Origin: Martinezella multihospitum
GTDB lineage: Bacteria > Pseudomonadota > Alphaproteobacteria > Rhizobiales > Rhizobiaceae
DNA length: 64,000 bases
Assembly (NCBI RefSeq): GCF_900094585.1
Contig: NZ_FMAG01000003.1
Span: 620,001-684,000 of the forward strand
Direction: 5' to 3'
Shown: positions 1 to 8,798 of the stretch, one piece after another
How positions within the stretch are numbered: position 1 is the first letter of the stretch
How the letters are laid out: each line of letters opens with the position of its first letter
Made by a program: the position numbers and the translations under genes
The notes under the pieces: model-generated
What the model was told of the DNA's origin: nothing
The model's database searches: none
The model's input: the letters and a program-made list of their open reading frames with translations, nothing else

Positions 1-398
1 GCGAGATAGCTTTTCGCAGCTGCTGCGCGACGCGCGCCGAGAGCGAGGTTATATTCGCGCGTGCCGGTCTCGTCGGCATGACCTTCGACCGTGATGGAGT
101 AGTTCGGATAGCGAGCGAGCCACTGGGCCTGACGATCAAGCGTCTGGGCAGCTTCGGAGCTGATGGAAGAACTATCGACAACGAAGAAAACGCGGTCGCC
201 GACATTGACCGTGAAGTCCTGCGGCGAGCCCGGAGTGGCATTGCCGGCACCGTTCAAGCCGAGACCGTTGGCATCGTTCGGCAGACCCTTCTTGGAGGCG
301 CAGCCAGCCAGCGAAAGGCCGACGAAAAGCGCGATCATGATCGGGTTGCGTGCGAGGTTTTGCATGTGGCCAACGGCCTGGGTTGCGGTGCGGCTCAT
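1..398 (-). CDS. pal: Peptidoglycan-associated lipoprotein Pal (3' end outside window)
   Basis: This is the N-terminal part of an OmpA-family outer-membrane lipoprotein that ties the outer membrane to peptidoglycan as part of the Tol-Pal system. The start codon is at 398. A hydrophobic stretch ends in a lipobox LAGC, giving Cys near residue 30 as the lipidation site. The OmpA-like segment follows, including the VEGHADETGT motif and then YNLALGARRA typical of Pal. The frame runs off the left edge, so the last part of the peptidoglycan-binding domain is missing here. It lies downstream of tolB in the same direction, separated by about 150 bases. Confidence 0.93.
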   Translation of the reverse strand, partial: MSRTATQAVGHMQNLARNPIMIALFVGLSLAGCASKKGLPNDANGLGLNGAGNATPGSPQDFTVNVGDRVFFVVDSSSISSEAAQTLDRQAQWLARYPNYSITVEGHADETGTREYNLALGARRAAAAKSYL

Positions 399-551
399 GG
401 CCGATCTCTCCTATAAGTCTCTATCAGGGTTGCCAGACTGTAACCGGGTTCGGTTAATCCGATTCCAACAAGTATGGTTAATGATGTCCTAAAATTGTCC
501 GGAAACGGTCCAGTCACAGGACTTTGCGGCGATAACGTGGCAAGCCCTTCA

Positions 552-1856
552 TTACTCGAGAAGCGGCGACCATGCGGGGTCCGAAGCGAAGCCCGGCGTC
601 GGGATCTTCTGTTCGTTATAACCGGTCAGGTCGATCGAATAAATCTGCGGCCCGCTCGCGCCGGACGGCGCGCGGAAGAACATGATGACGCGGCCGTTCG
701 GCGCCCAGGTCGGTCCCTCGCTATAAGAGCCGGAGGTCAGGATCCGCTCACCGGAACCGTCCGGCTTCATGACGCCGATGGAAAAATTGCCGCCGGCACG
801 CTTGGTGAAGGCGATGAGATCCCCGCGCGGAGACCAGACCGGCGTGGAATAAGAGCCGTTGCCGAACGAGATGCGACGCTGGTTTGAACCGTCGGCATTC
901 ATCACATAGATCTGCGGCTGGCCACCTCGGTCGCTTTCGAAGGCAACCTGCGTGCCGTCGGGCGAATAGGATGGTGAGGTATCGATCGCGGCCGTCGACG
1001 TCAGGCGCGTCGTGGTGCGCGAGCGCAGGTCCATCGTATAGATGTTGGCATTGCCTTCCTGCTGCAGGCTCATGATCACGCGCTGCCCGTCCGGCGAGAA
1101 GCGCGGCGAGAAGGTCATGCCGGGGAAGTTACCCACCAGCTCGCGCTGGCCTGTCTGCAACTGCAGCAGATAAACGCGCGGCTGCTGGTTGGCGAAGGAC
1201 ATGTAGGTCACTTCCTGCCGGTTCGGCGAGAAGCGCGGAGTCAGCACGAGGTCGCTGCCGTCGGTCAGCATGCGGACGTTGGCGCCGTCCTGGTCCATGA
1301 TGCCGAGCTGCGTCTTGCGGGCGGTCTTCGGTCCGCTTTCGGCAACGAAGACGACGCGGGTATCGAAATAACCCTTCTCGCCGGTGATCTTCTCGTAGAT
1401 CGCATCCGCGATGATATGAGCGACGCGCCGCCAGTTGTCCGGCTGGGCATAGAACTGCTGACCGAGCATCTGGCTGTTGCCGAACGTATCCCAAAGGCGG
1501 AATTCAGCGCGAAGGCGGCCGCCTTCCTGCGTCACGCGGCCTGTTACCAGCGCCTGCGCGTTGATCGATGTCCAGTCCTGGAAGCGCGGGGTCGAATCCG
1601 GATTGGTGATCTTTTCGATGAAGGCCTGCTTGTTGATCGGAGCGAACAATCCGGAACGCTGCAGGTCCGCGGCAATCACCCCCGAAATCTGCGGGCCGAG
1701 CGTATCATTCGACAGAAGGTCGGTGATGGCGATCGGCATCGGCTGGACGTTGCCCTTGTTGATGTTGAGCTCGACAACGGCATAGGCCGGGGTAGCGAGA
1801 ACTGCCGTCAGGCCTGCCAGCACCAGCAGGAGACGAACGAGGGATTTTCTGATCAT
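552..1856 (-). CDS. tolB: Tol-Pal system periplasmic protein TolB
   Basis: TolB is the periplasmic beta-propeller that binds Pal and couples it to the inner-membrane TolQRA motor. An N-terminal signal peptide ends at TPAYA. The D1 domain follows, then repeated PD40/WD-like blades (for example [13 protein letters not shown] and the related [13 protein letters not shown]). The chosen ATG at 1856 has an AAAGG about ten bases upstream. An in-frame ATG at 1877 overlaps the stop of the preceding gene (TAATG) and would give seven more residues. Length, about 434 residues, is normal for TolB. It lies in the tol operon directly before pal. Confidence 0.95.
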   Translation of the reverse strand: MIRKSLVRLLLVLAGLTAVLATPAYAVVELNINKGNVQPMPIAITDLLSNDTLGPQISGVIAADLQRSGLFAPINKQAFIEKITNPDSTPRFQDWTSINAQALVTGRVTQEGGRLRAEFRLWDTFGNSQMLGQQFYAQPDNWRRVAHIIADAIYEKITGEKGYFDTRVVFVAESGPKTARKTQLGIMDQDGANVRMLTDGSDLVLTPRFSPNRQEVTYMSFANQQPRVYLLQLQTGQRELVGNFPGMTFSPRFSPDGQRVIMSLQQEGNANIYTMDLRSRTTTRLTSTAAIDTSPSYSPDGTQVAFESDRGGQPQIYVMNADGSNQRRISFGNGSYSTPVWSPRGDLIAFTKRAGGNFSIGVMKPDGSGERILTSGSYSEGPTWAPNGRVIMFFRAPSGASGPQIYSIDLTGYNEQKIPTPGFASDPAWSPLLE

Positions 1857-1876
1857 ATGTATCAAGCCTTTCAGCA

Positions 1877-2311
1877 TTAATTCGCCGGATCGCTGGCATC
1901 GAAGTTGATGATGACTTCTTTCCAGACGTCATACTTATCCATTGGCAGTTTTTTGAAAGGAGCTGCCCTAACCACAGCTCGCAGCGCGCTTGCCGCGACA
2001 GCTTTCTGGGCCTTTTCGGGACCGCCAGTCATTGTTACCTTCGGCTTGCCCATAATCGTTCCGGTATGGTCCAGTCTAAACTGGATCCGAACGTGGACCT
2101 CTCGAATGCCAGTGAGATCAGCAGGGGCCAGCCAATTTGCCGTGATGTCGTTGCGAATACTTTCAATGGCAGAATGCCTCAGGCGATTCTCATCCGCGGC
2201 CACATTCGCAGTCTGCGCTGACGCGGAACCCGCCAGCATGATCCCCAGGCCCACGGCTAAAGGCAGGCCGATACCGGGACAGTGGTTCGTCAAAAGCTGC
2301 GCTCCCCGCAT
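1877..2311 (-). CDS. Exported TolA C-terminal-domain-like protein (extra tol operon gene)
   Basis: A small exported protein of about 144 residues. After a signal peptide ending SASAQ it has a single domain resembling the C-terminal domain of the adjacent TolA. Both carry a W-hydrophobic-P block, then VRI/VHVRI-FKLD/FRLD-G-I-G-P and the ending DKYD-W-EVV/EVI-NF-A/DAS. It has no transmembrane anchor region and no proline-rich stalk. The ATG at 2311 shares a base with the tolA stop (TGATG), and its own stop overlaps the alternative tolB start, so it is probably translationally coupled. By position it should act with TolB/Pal or on colicin-like or envelope partners, but that is inference. Confidence 0.8.
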   Translation of the reverse strand: MRGAQLLTNHCPGIGLPLAVGLGIMLAGSASAQTANVAADENRLRHSAIESIRNDITANWLAPADLTGIREVHVRIQFRLDHTGTIMGKPKVTMTGGPEKAQKAVAASALRAVVRAAPFKKLPMDKYDVWKEVIINFDASDPAN

Positions 2312-3537
2312 CACATCCCCAGATCTGCTGCGCTGAAGTTGACGACGACTTCCTGCCAGTCGTCATACTTATCCGCCGGAAGAATCGTCATGAACTCCGA
2401 TTGCGCGCGAAGGACGGCGCGGACCGCGGCGGACTGCATGGCGCCCTGCGTTGAAGCCGGCCCGCCGCTCGTCGTCGCTTCCGGCTGACCGACGATCTGC
2501 CCGGATTTGTCGAGCTTGAAGTGCACTTTGATTCGCACGTCGCCGGCGCCTTCAAGACCGGGAGGGAGGTTCCAGTACTTCTGGATCAGATCGCGCAAAC
2601 CGTCCTGCTGGCTCTGGCTGAGCTTGCCGGCGCCAAGCGACTTCTTGCCGCCAAGCGAAGCGACCTGGGTATCGGCGCCTGCGGAAGCCTGCTGCGATGA
2701 GCGCTTCGCGCCGCCTTTCGACGAGGTGTTGTTGAGAAGATCGTTGATCTGATCGGCGAGACCATCGTCGAGGCCCTTGCTGGACGCCTTTGGAGTCTGG
2801 CGCTTCTTGTCCGCGTCCTTCTTGCCGTCATCAGCCGACGTGGTTTTGCTGGTGCTCTGCGTCGTCGTCTTGTCCGTCGGCTTGGCGTCGGCCACCTTCA
2901 CATCCGGCTTCGGCGTCGGCTTTACTTCCGGCTTCTGCTCGGCCGCCTTCGGTGGCGTCGGCTGCGGCTTCACATCCGGCACCGGAACATTGTTCGGCAA
3001 CTGAATTTCCGCCTGCTCGGTCGGCTGCGGCGTCGGCGGCGGAGTGGGCGTGGCGTCGGCCTTCGGGGTCGGCGGCGTGGGATCGGGCTTCGGCGTCGGC
3101 ACTACGTCCGGCTTCTGCTGCGGAATGGCAGCCACTTCCTTGGGCGCAGCCTCGGTTTCCTTCTGCTCGATCGTCTTGACGTCGTTCGGCTTCGGATCGT
3201 CTTGCGGAACGGGCGCATCCACCTTCTTGGGCGCCAGAGCCGCAGTCTCGCTCTCCGGCCGTTGCGTGGGCACCACCGGATTCTTGATGTCGACCTTGTT
3301 CTCGCCGGTATTCTGGGCGTTTGCGACCTGATCTTGCTTGGTCGTTGGCTTGCGCGCGGCGTGATCCGTCACCGGCGCTTTCTTCTCGCCCTGCTGGAGC
3401 TGGTCTGCAGTCACGATGTCGACATCCATCGCCGTGCTTTCCGGCGTCTCAAGCGGCGCCGGCGCACTCAGCGTCACCATGGCGCCGATCAGCACCAGGA
3501 TGTGAACAACCGCAGATGTGGCAAGACTGCGCTTCAT
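2311..3537 (-). CDS. tolA: Tol-Pal system protein TolA
   Basis: TolA spans the periplasm between TolQR and Pal/TolB. Residues about 7-25 form one transmembrane segment. A long low-complexity stalk follows that is rich in Pro, Lys, Thr and Gln (KPTPKPD-like repeats), instead of the alanine-rich helix of enterobacterial TolA. The last 100 residues or so are a TolA/TonB-like C-terminal domain beginning LRDLIQKYWNLPPGL and ending in VVVNFSAADLGM. It is placed between tolR and a second TolA-C-like gene in the operon. The stalk composition is typical of alphaproteobacterial TolA as I know it. Confidence 0.92.
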   Translation of the reverse strand: MKRSLATSAVVHILVLIGAMVTLSAPAPLETPESTAMDVDIVTADQLQQGEKKAPVTDHAARKPTTKQDQVANAQNTGENKVDIKNPVVPTQRPESETAALAPKKVDAPVPQDDPKPNDVKTIEQKETEAAPKEVAAIPQQKPDVVPTPKPDPTPPTPKADATPTPPPTPQPTEQAEIQLPNNVPVPDVKPQPTPPKAAEQKPEVKPTPKPDVKVADAKPTDKTTTQSTSKTTSADDGKKDADKKRQTPKASSKGLDDGLADQINDLLNNTSSKGGAKRSSQQASAGADTQVASLGGKKSLGAGKLSQSQQDGLRDLIQKYWNLPPGLEGAGDVRIKVHFKLDKSGQIVGQPEATTSGGPASTQGAMQSAAVRAVLRAQSEFMTILPADKYDDWQEVVVNFSAADLGM

Positions 3538-3546
3538 GTCGATCCG

Positions 3547-4005
3547 TCAGTGATCCGTTATCTGCTGCGTGACCAGGCCGATATTCTTGTAACCGGCTTC
3601 CTGGATACGCGACATGACGTCGGCGATCACACCGTAAGGCGCCTTGCCGTCGCCACGCACGAAAATGCGTTCGTTGTAGCCCGTGGTCGCGATCGCCTGC
3701 AGCTTTGCGGCGATTTCGGCGACGTCGATCTGCGTTTCCTGCAGGAACACCTGGCCATCGGCCTTGATCGAGATGGTGATCGGCTGGGTCTGGGCATTCA
3801 GTGCACCGGCCTGCGTTTGCGGCAGATCGATCGGCACGCCCGACGTCATCATCGGCGCCGCAACCATGAAGATGATAAGCAGCACGAGCATGACGTCAAC
3901 CAGCGGCGTCACGTTAATATCGGCGATCGGGCCGCCCCGGCCTCCGCCGCGACGACCGCCTCGGCGGCCACCGCCGCCACCCTTGCCTCCAACAGACATT
4001 GCCAT
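3547..4005 (-). CDS. tolR: Tol-Pal system protein TolR (ExbD family)
   Basis: An ExbD/TolR-family inner-membrane protein that with TolQ forms the proton-driven motor. The N terminus is a striking Gly/Arg-rich stretch of about 25 residues, followed by the family motif DINVTPLVDVMLVLLIIFMV. That motif contains the transmembrane helix and the conserved Asp used in proton transfer. The periplasmic domain follows. The start at 4005 has GGAG about nine bases upstream. It is separated by only 27 bases from tolQ and 9 from tolA. Confidence 0.95.
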   Translation of the reverse strand: MAMSVGGKGGGGGRRGGRRGGGRGGPIADINVTPLVDVMLVLLIIFMVAAPMMTSGVPIDLPQTQAGALNAQTQPITISIKADGQVFLQETQIDVAEIAAKLQAIATTGYNERIFVRGDGKAPYGVIADVMSRIQEAGYKNIGLVTQQITDH

Positions 4006-4032
4006 GTGAATTACTCCGGTTCTGTCCGCTAC

Positions 4033-4755
4033 TTACTGCGCTGCCTGACGCGGCTGCAGCTTCTCATCGATCTGGCGCGAAAGAATGGCAGAGAATTCAT
4101 CCGCGAAACCTTCCATGCGACCCGAGAGCTTGCCGGCATCGGCCGAGAACTTGTTGTAGGCGATAACCGCGGGAATAGCGGCAACCAGACCGATGGCGGT
4201 CGCGAGCAGCGCTTCGGCGATACCCGGCGCCACGACGGCGAGGTTGGTCGACTTCGAGCCGGCGATCGCCTGGAACGAGGTCATGATACCGACGACCGTA
4301 CCGAAGAGACCGATGAACGGGCCGGCAGAGCCGATGGTCGCAAGCGAACCGAGACGGGCAACCAGATGTTCCGATTCGCGCGCCAGCGTCACATCCATGG
4401 CGCGGTCGATACGCATCTGCAGGCCGATCGGCGAACGGGCGCCGCGCTCGAAGGATTTCTTCCATTCGCGCATGGCGGCCACGAAGATGGCGCTGAGGCC
4501 GGTATTGTTGCGCTCCGAAAGCGTGCGGTAGAGTTCTTCGAGCGACTGGCCAGACCAGAAGACCTGCTCGAAGTGATCGAACTGCCGCCGCGCTCGCGCG
4601 TAGCTCAGATATTTGTCGATGACGATCGCCCAGGTCCATACGGACGCTGCCAGCAGGCCGATCATGACGAGCTTGACGACCAAGCCTGCCTGCATGAAGA
4701 GCGACCAGAGGGTGATGTCCGGTGTGGTGGCCGCTGCCAATGCTACTTGTTCCAT
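4033..4755 (-). CDS. tolQ: Tol-Pal system protein TolQ
   Basis: A MotA/TolQ/ExbB-family proton channel subunit of 240 residues with three predicted membrane segments. The first is near residues 20-45. The others are in the GPFIGLFGTVVGIMTSF and AEALLATAIGLVAAIPAVIAYN blocks, both hallmarks of the family. It is the first gene of the tolQRA cluster. A good -35/-10 promoter lies about 190 bases upstream on the same strand, leaving a long 5' untranslated region. Confidence 0.95.
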   Translation of the reverse strand: MEQVALAAATTPDITLWSLFMQAGLVVKLVMIGLLAASVWTWAIVIDKYLSYARARRQFDHFEQVFWSGQSLEELYRTLSERNNTGLSAIFVAAMREWKKSFERGARSPIGLQMRIDRAMDVTLARESEHLVARLGSLATIGSAGPFIGLFGTVVGIMTSFQAIAGSKSTNLAVVAPGIAEALLATAIGLVAAIPAVIAYNKFSADAGKLSGRMEGFADEFSAILSRQIDEKLQPRQAAQ

Positions 4756-4946
4756 TGATCCAAAATCCCCGAATCCAAACGCCCGGCGCTAGACCGGGCG
4801 GCTAAAAGTGATCTCACAAGAATTGTTTGGCAGCCGCCGCTGAACGCCCTGGTCAAGCCTTCCAAGCTTACAACTGCCTTCTTGCCGTCAAATTTGGTCA
4901 AAGGAAGGCGTGCACCGCACAAACTCCGACTAAACCAGTAAGACAC

Positions 4947-4975
4947 TATTATGGTTAAAAGAATGTTAGCGTCAA
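4947..4975 (-). promoter_or_regulatory. Putative housekeeping promoter of tolQ
   Basis: On the minus strand TTGACG (4975-4970) is followed by a 17-base spacer and ATAATA (4952-4947). This is close to the sigma-70 consensus and points into tolQ, about 190 bases upstream of its start. It implies that tolQRAB-pal can be transcribed separately from ybgC. Confidence 0.55.
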
Positions 4976-5128
4976 ACCATGAAGGATTTTTACGGCAGCG
5001 AAGGTTATTCTAGCTCCAGGGAAGAACTGACCGGACGAAACCGGCGGCAAACGCAGACAAAGCTTGCGCGGCAAATTCCTTCACATAAAACTCAAGTTAT
5101 TGCAAGCTGCCAGTTGCCAGCCACCGTC

Positions 5129-5157
5129 GCCCTCGACGAAACGTCGTCACCGAGGGC
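5129..5157 (-). terminator. Stem-loop just downstream of ybgC
   Basis: GCCCTCG (5129-5135) pairs with CGAGGGC (5151-5157), and the loop contains a smaller CGACG/CGTCG pairing. It lies 15 bases after the ybgC stop. There is no clear U-tract, so it could be a weak terminator or a processing signal. Confidence 0.4.
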
Positions 5158-5172
5158 AAGCCGAACTCCCGC

Positions 5173-5628
5173 CTAGCCGGCATTTTCGGACGCTGACAAC
5201 ATCTGCGCGGCGAGCTTTTCCGGTAGCCGGCGTGGGCGTCCCTTTGCATTGATGACCGCGATGATGACCTTGGCTGCGATCAGCAACATATCGTCGCGCC
5301 TGATTTCCTGGGACAGCACCATCTTGGCGCCGCCGGCCTTTTCGGTGACGGTGCGGATCGTCAGCACGTCATCCATACGCGCCGGTCCCTTGAAGTCGAT
5401 CTCCATACGATGGACAACAAAAACAAGCCCTTCCTGGTCGGCATTCAGGAGCTCGCGCTGCTCCACGCCGAGACAACGCAGGTAATCCGTACGCCCCCGC
5501 TCGAGGAAATGCAGGTAGCGCGCGTGATAGACGAGGCCGGAAAAATCCGTATCCTCATAATAGACTCGCTGCACCAGCCGGTGGCTGCCGGCTTCCAGTT
5601 CCCCAGCTATCAGAAAGGGGCTGTTCAT
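5173..5628 (-). CDS. ybgC: Acyl-CoA thioesterase YbgC (Tol-Pal associated)
   Basis: A hot-dog-fold thioesterase of the YbgC/4-hydroxybenzoyl-CoA thioesterase family, usually found beside tol-pal genes and acting on acyl-CoA or acyl-ACP. The diagnostic segment RVYYEDTDFSGLVYHARYLHF contains the catalytic Asp. It is followed by ERGRTDYLR. I chose the ATG at 5628 because AAGGAG sits eight bases upstream. An in-frame ATG at 5706 would add 26 poorly conserved residues. The gene precedes tolQ by about 420 bases, a gap holding the stem-loop and the tolQ promoter. Confidence 0.9.
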   Translation of the reverse strand: MNSPFLIAGELEAGSHRLVQRVYYEDTDFSGLVYHARYLHFLERGRTDYLRCLGVEQRELLNADQEGLVFVVHRMEIDFKGPARMDDVLTIRTVTEKAGGAKMVLSQEIRRDDMLLIAAKVIIAVINAKGRPRRLPEKLAAQMLSASENAG

Positions 5629-5764
5629 CGTTGCCGCATCTCCTTGAATGTCCGGCACCTCTTTGGCCGAAGTTCTGCCATCAAGCAAGCTTTGAACAAT
5701 TGTCATAAACTCCGACTATCCGGAATGGTGCCGGCTAGCGGATCGGCGCAGAAGGAAAAATCTC

Positions 5765-6985
5765 ATGAAAATAGCGGTTATGGGCGGCGACGGATTCATC
5801 GGTTGGCCAACCTCGCTCCATCTCTCCGACGCTGGTCATGAGGTCCATATCCTCGATAATCTCTCCCGCCGCTGGATCGATACGGAATTGGGCGTGCAAT
5901 CCCTGACACCGATGGATTCGATCCAGGAACGCACCCGCATCTGGCACGCCGAAACCGGACGCCGCATCCATTTCAATCTCATCGATCTCGCCAAGGACTA
6001 TGAGCTCCTGAAGAAGTGGCTGGCCGAGCACCGCCCCGATGCCATCGTGCACTTCGCCGAGCAGCGCGCGGCCCCCTATTCGATGAAGAGCGACCGTCAC
6101 AAAAACTACACGGTCAACAACAACGTCAACGCCACGCACAATCTCCTGAACGCGCTCGTCGAACTCAATCTCGACACGCATCTCGTGCATCTCGGCACGA
6201 TGGGCGTCTATGGCTATTCGACGATCGGCGCCGCTATCCCCGAAGGCTATCTGCCCGTCGGCATCGACACGACGGACGGCCGCACGGTGAGCCAGGAGAT
6301 CCTCTACCCTGCCAACCCCGGCTCGATCTATCACATGACGAAATGCCTCGATCAGCTGCTCTTCCAGTTCTACGCCAAGAATGATGGCCTCAGGATCACC
6401 GACCTGCATCAGGGCATCGTGTGGGGCACGCACACGGAACAGACGCGCCGTCACGAACAATTGATCAACCGTTTCGACTATGATGGCGACTATGGCACCG
6501 TCCTCAACCGCTTCCTCATCCAGGCGGCGATCGGCTATCCGCTGACCGTGCACGGCACCGGCGGCCAGACCCGCGCCTTCATCCATATCCAGGACTCCGT
6601 ACGCTGCATCGAGCTGGCCTTAAAGAACCCGCCGGCTCGCGGCGCCCGCGTCGAGATTTTCAACCAGATGACGGAAACGCATCGCGTGCGCGATCTCGCC
6701 GAGATGATCGCCAAGATGAGCGGAGCCGAAGTCGTGCGCCTGCCCAATCCGCGGAAGGAAGCCCCGGAAAACGAGCTGATCGTCAAGAACGACAAGTTCC
6801 TCGATCTCGGCCTGGCGCCGATCACGCTGGAGGCGGGTCTTCTCAGCGAAATCGTCGATGTCGCCAAGAAATACGCCTATCGCGTCGACCGCTCGCGCGT
6901 TCCGGCCGTCTCGGCCTGGACCAAGGATCTCGCCGCAACGGTCAACCACGATCCCGAGGGCAAGAGGTTGAAATCCGTGTCATGA
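5765..6985 (+). CDS. sqdB: UDP-sulfoquinovose synthase SqdB
   Basis: An extended-type short-chain dehydrogenase/reductase of 406 residues that converts UDP-glucose and sulfite to UDP-sulfoquinovose, the head-group donor for sulfolipid SQDG. The NAD-binding motif GGDGFIG is at residues 7-13. T145 and the catalytic pair Y189-x3-K193 (YHMTK) are in place. The segment HFAEQRAAPYSMK is highly characteristic of SqdB. The gene starts an operon with sqdD and sqdC, whose reading frames overlap in ATGA fashion (6982-6985). Confidence 0.96.
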   Translation: MKIAVMGGDGFIGWPTSLHLSDAGHEVHILDNLSRRWIDTELGVQSLTPMDSIQERTRIWHAETGRRIHFNLIDLAKDYELLKKWLAEHRPDAIVHFAEQRAAPYSMKSDRHKNYTVNNNVNATHNLLNALVELNLDTHLVHLGTMGVYGYSTIGAAIPEGYLPVGIDTTDGRTVSQEILYPANPGSIYHMTKCLDQLLFQFYAKNDGLRITDLHQGIVWGTHTEQTRRHEQLINRFDYDGDYGTVLNRFLIQAAIGYPLTVHGTGGQTRAFIHIQDSVRCIELALKNPPARGARVEIFNQMTETHRVRDLAEMIAKMSGAEVVRLPNPRKEAPENELIVKNDKFLDLGLAPITLEAGLLSEIVDVAKKYAYRVDRSRVPAVSAWTKDLAATVNHDPEGKRLKSVS

Positions 6986-7848
6986 TGCCGGGTAGCGAAA
7001 TGCTGCAGGGATTGCGCCCGCAAACCCGGCCCCGCGCCGGCCAGGCATTCGTGACACTCGTCACGAATGCCGATTACGCGATGGGCGCAGTGGCATTGGC
7101 GCGCTCGATCGTTCACAGCGGTACCAAGGCCGATATCGTCGTGCTGCATACGGAAGGGGTTGGTGATGCCGACCTCGCCCCGCTCGCAGCGCTCGACTGC
7201 CGGCTGGTCGAAGTCGAGCATCTTCCGCTGTCGGATGCCTTCAACGAGCGCCATGCCCGAAGCAACCTGCACAGCGCCGCTCCCTTCACCAAGGGCCGCA
7301 AGCCCTCCTTCCACACGCCGCTCGACAATTTCTGCAAGCTGCGGCTCTGGCAGCTGATCGAATACGATACCTGCGTCTTCATCGATGCGGACGCGCTGGT
7401 GCTGCGGAACGTCGATAGGCTCTTCGATTATCCGGAGTTTTCGGCAGCCCCGAACGTCTATGAAAGCCTCGCCGATTTCCACCGGCTGAATTCCGGCGTT
7501 TTCGTCGCCAAGCCGTCGCTTGCGACCTTTCAGCACATGCTCGAGCGGCTCGACCGCCCCGACGTCTTCTGGCGCCGCACGGACCAGACCTTCCTTGAGG
7601 ACTTTTTCCCGGATTGGCACGGACTGCCAATCTTCATGAACATGCTGCAATATGTCTGGTTCAGCATGCCCGAGCTCTGGAACTGGAACAGTGTCTCAAT
7701 CCTGCACTATCAGTATGAAAAGCCCTGGGAGGAAAACCATCCCAAGGCCGAGCAGCTGAGGCCGCTGATCGAGCTATGGCATAGCTTCCATGCCGGTCGG
7801 AATATGCCCGATATCGCCACGCTCTCAAATCCGCGAGCCGCGGCATGA
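6982..7848 (+). CDS. sqdD: Glycosyltransferase family 8 protein SqdD
   Basis: A glycogenin/galactinol-synthase-like family GT8 glycosyltransferase of 288 residues. An N-terminal FVTLVTNADYAMGA block and the metal/nucleotide-binding D-x-D (IDADALVL, D135-x-D137) are visible. It overlaps sqdB by four bases and sqdC by four bases. In Rhodobacter and Sinorhizobium the gene between sqdB and sqdC is sqdD, thought to transfer sulfoquinovose to diacylglycerol. The role here follows from that synteny. Confidence 0.88.
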   Translation: MMPGSEMLQGLRPQTRPRAGQAFVTLVTNADYAMGAVALARSIVHSGTKADIVVLHTEGVGDADLAPLAALDCRLVEVEHLPLSDAFNERHARSNLHSAAPFTKGRKPSFHTPLDNFCKLRLWQLIEYDTCVFIDADALVLRNVDRLFDYPEFSAAPNVYESLADFHRLNSGVFVAKPSLATFQHMLERLDRPDVFWRRTDQTFLEDFFPDWHGLPIFMNMLQYVWFSMPELWNWNSVSILHYQYEKPWEENHPKAEQLRPLIELWHSFHAGRNMPDIATLSNPRAAA

Positions 7849-8798
7849 AAGTCCTCATATCAGGCGGAACGGGCCTTGTCGGTCGATACATCGCCGAGGA
7901 GCTGTTATCGGCCGGGTACAAGGTTGCGATCGGCGGACGCAACCCGCCTCCATCAGGCCTCTTCCCGCTGCCTACCTCCTTTGTGCCCCTGAGCCTCGAC
8001 CCGGCGGAAAACCAAAGTTGCGCCTTCGACGACGCCTATTTCTTCGTGCACGCGGCCTTCAGCCATGTTGCCGGCAAATATCGCGGCGGCGAAGGCGAAG
8101 ATCCGGACGGTTTTCGCCGCCTCAATCTCGACGGCACGGTCAAGCTGTTCGAGACTGCGAGAAAGGCCGGCATACGGCGTTGCATCTTTCTCTCCTCCCG
8201 CGCCGTCTATGGCGACGGCATTGCCGGAGAGGAACTGACCGAGGCGACCAAACCAGTGCCGAACACGCTCTATGGCGAGGTGAAGCGCGACGCGGAGCAC
8301 GCCCTGTTTTCCCTGTCCGCGCCCGACTTCGCGACCGCAAGCCTGAGGGCGACGGGCGTCTATGGCGACCTGCGCCCCAATAAATGGGACGACCTGTTCG
8401 ACGATTATCTCAACGGCAGGCCGGTTCCCTCTCGCGCCGGGACAGAAGTTCACGGCCGCGACCTTGGCCGCGCCGTCCGTCTCTTGCTGGAAACGGAAGC
8501 CGGCCGCATCGATGGCGAGGCCTTCAATCTTTCGGATATCTTGACGGATACGCACGAGATCCTCGGGCATCTTCAGAGCGTCACACACTGTCCGCACGCC
8601 CTACCCGCGCGTGCCCCACAAAGTGCCGTCAACGCCATGAACACGTCGAAGATCGAAGCCCTTGGATGGCAAGGCGGCGGAAAGGCCCTGCTCGGGCAAA
8701 CGATCGAGACACTGGCTAAATCGATGCCCGTGCGAGCCGACATCAACGCATCAATTTTGTCTCGTCCCAGCCAAGCGTCGCCAGTTCGTCGCCCCTGA
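7845..8798 (+). CDS. sqdC: NAD-dependent epimerase/dehydratase-like protein SqdC
   Basis: An SDR-type protein of 317 residues with a GGTGLVG nucleotide-binding motif at residues 8-14 and a YGEVK (Y-x3-K) active-site motif near residue 143. It is third in the sqdBDC operon. SqdC is reported as needed for normal sulfolipid production in Rhodobacter, but its exact reaction is not settled. Its 3' end overlaps the convergent DinB-family gene by 56 bases. Confidence 0.85.
   Translation: MKVLISGGTGLVGRYIAEELLSAGYKVAIGGRNPPPSGLFPLPTSFVPLSLDPAENQSCAFDDAYFFVHAAFSHVAGKYRGGEGEDPDGFRRLNLDGTVKLFETARKAGIRRCIFLSSRAVYGDGIAGEELTEATKPVPNTLYGEVKRDAEHALFSLSAPDFATASLRATGVYGDLRPNKWDDLFDDYLNGRPVPSRAGTEVHGRDLGRAVRLLLETEAGRIDGEAFNLSDILTDTHEILGHLQSVTHCPHALPARAPQSAVNAMNTSKIEALGWQGGGKALLGQTIETLAKSMPVRADINASILSRPSQASPVRRP

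Noticed and set aside
3202..4758. A 518-codon open frame on the plus strand over the tol genes
   Set aside because: It is the shadow of tolA, tolR and tolQ, and its residues are dominated by Arg/Gly/His.
4979..5176. A 65-codon plus-strand frame between tolQ and ybgC
   Set aside because: It starts at the tolQ promoter and overlaps the ybgC end; no ribosome-binding site and no family.
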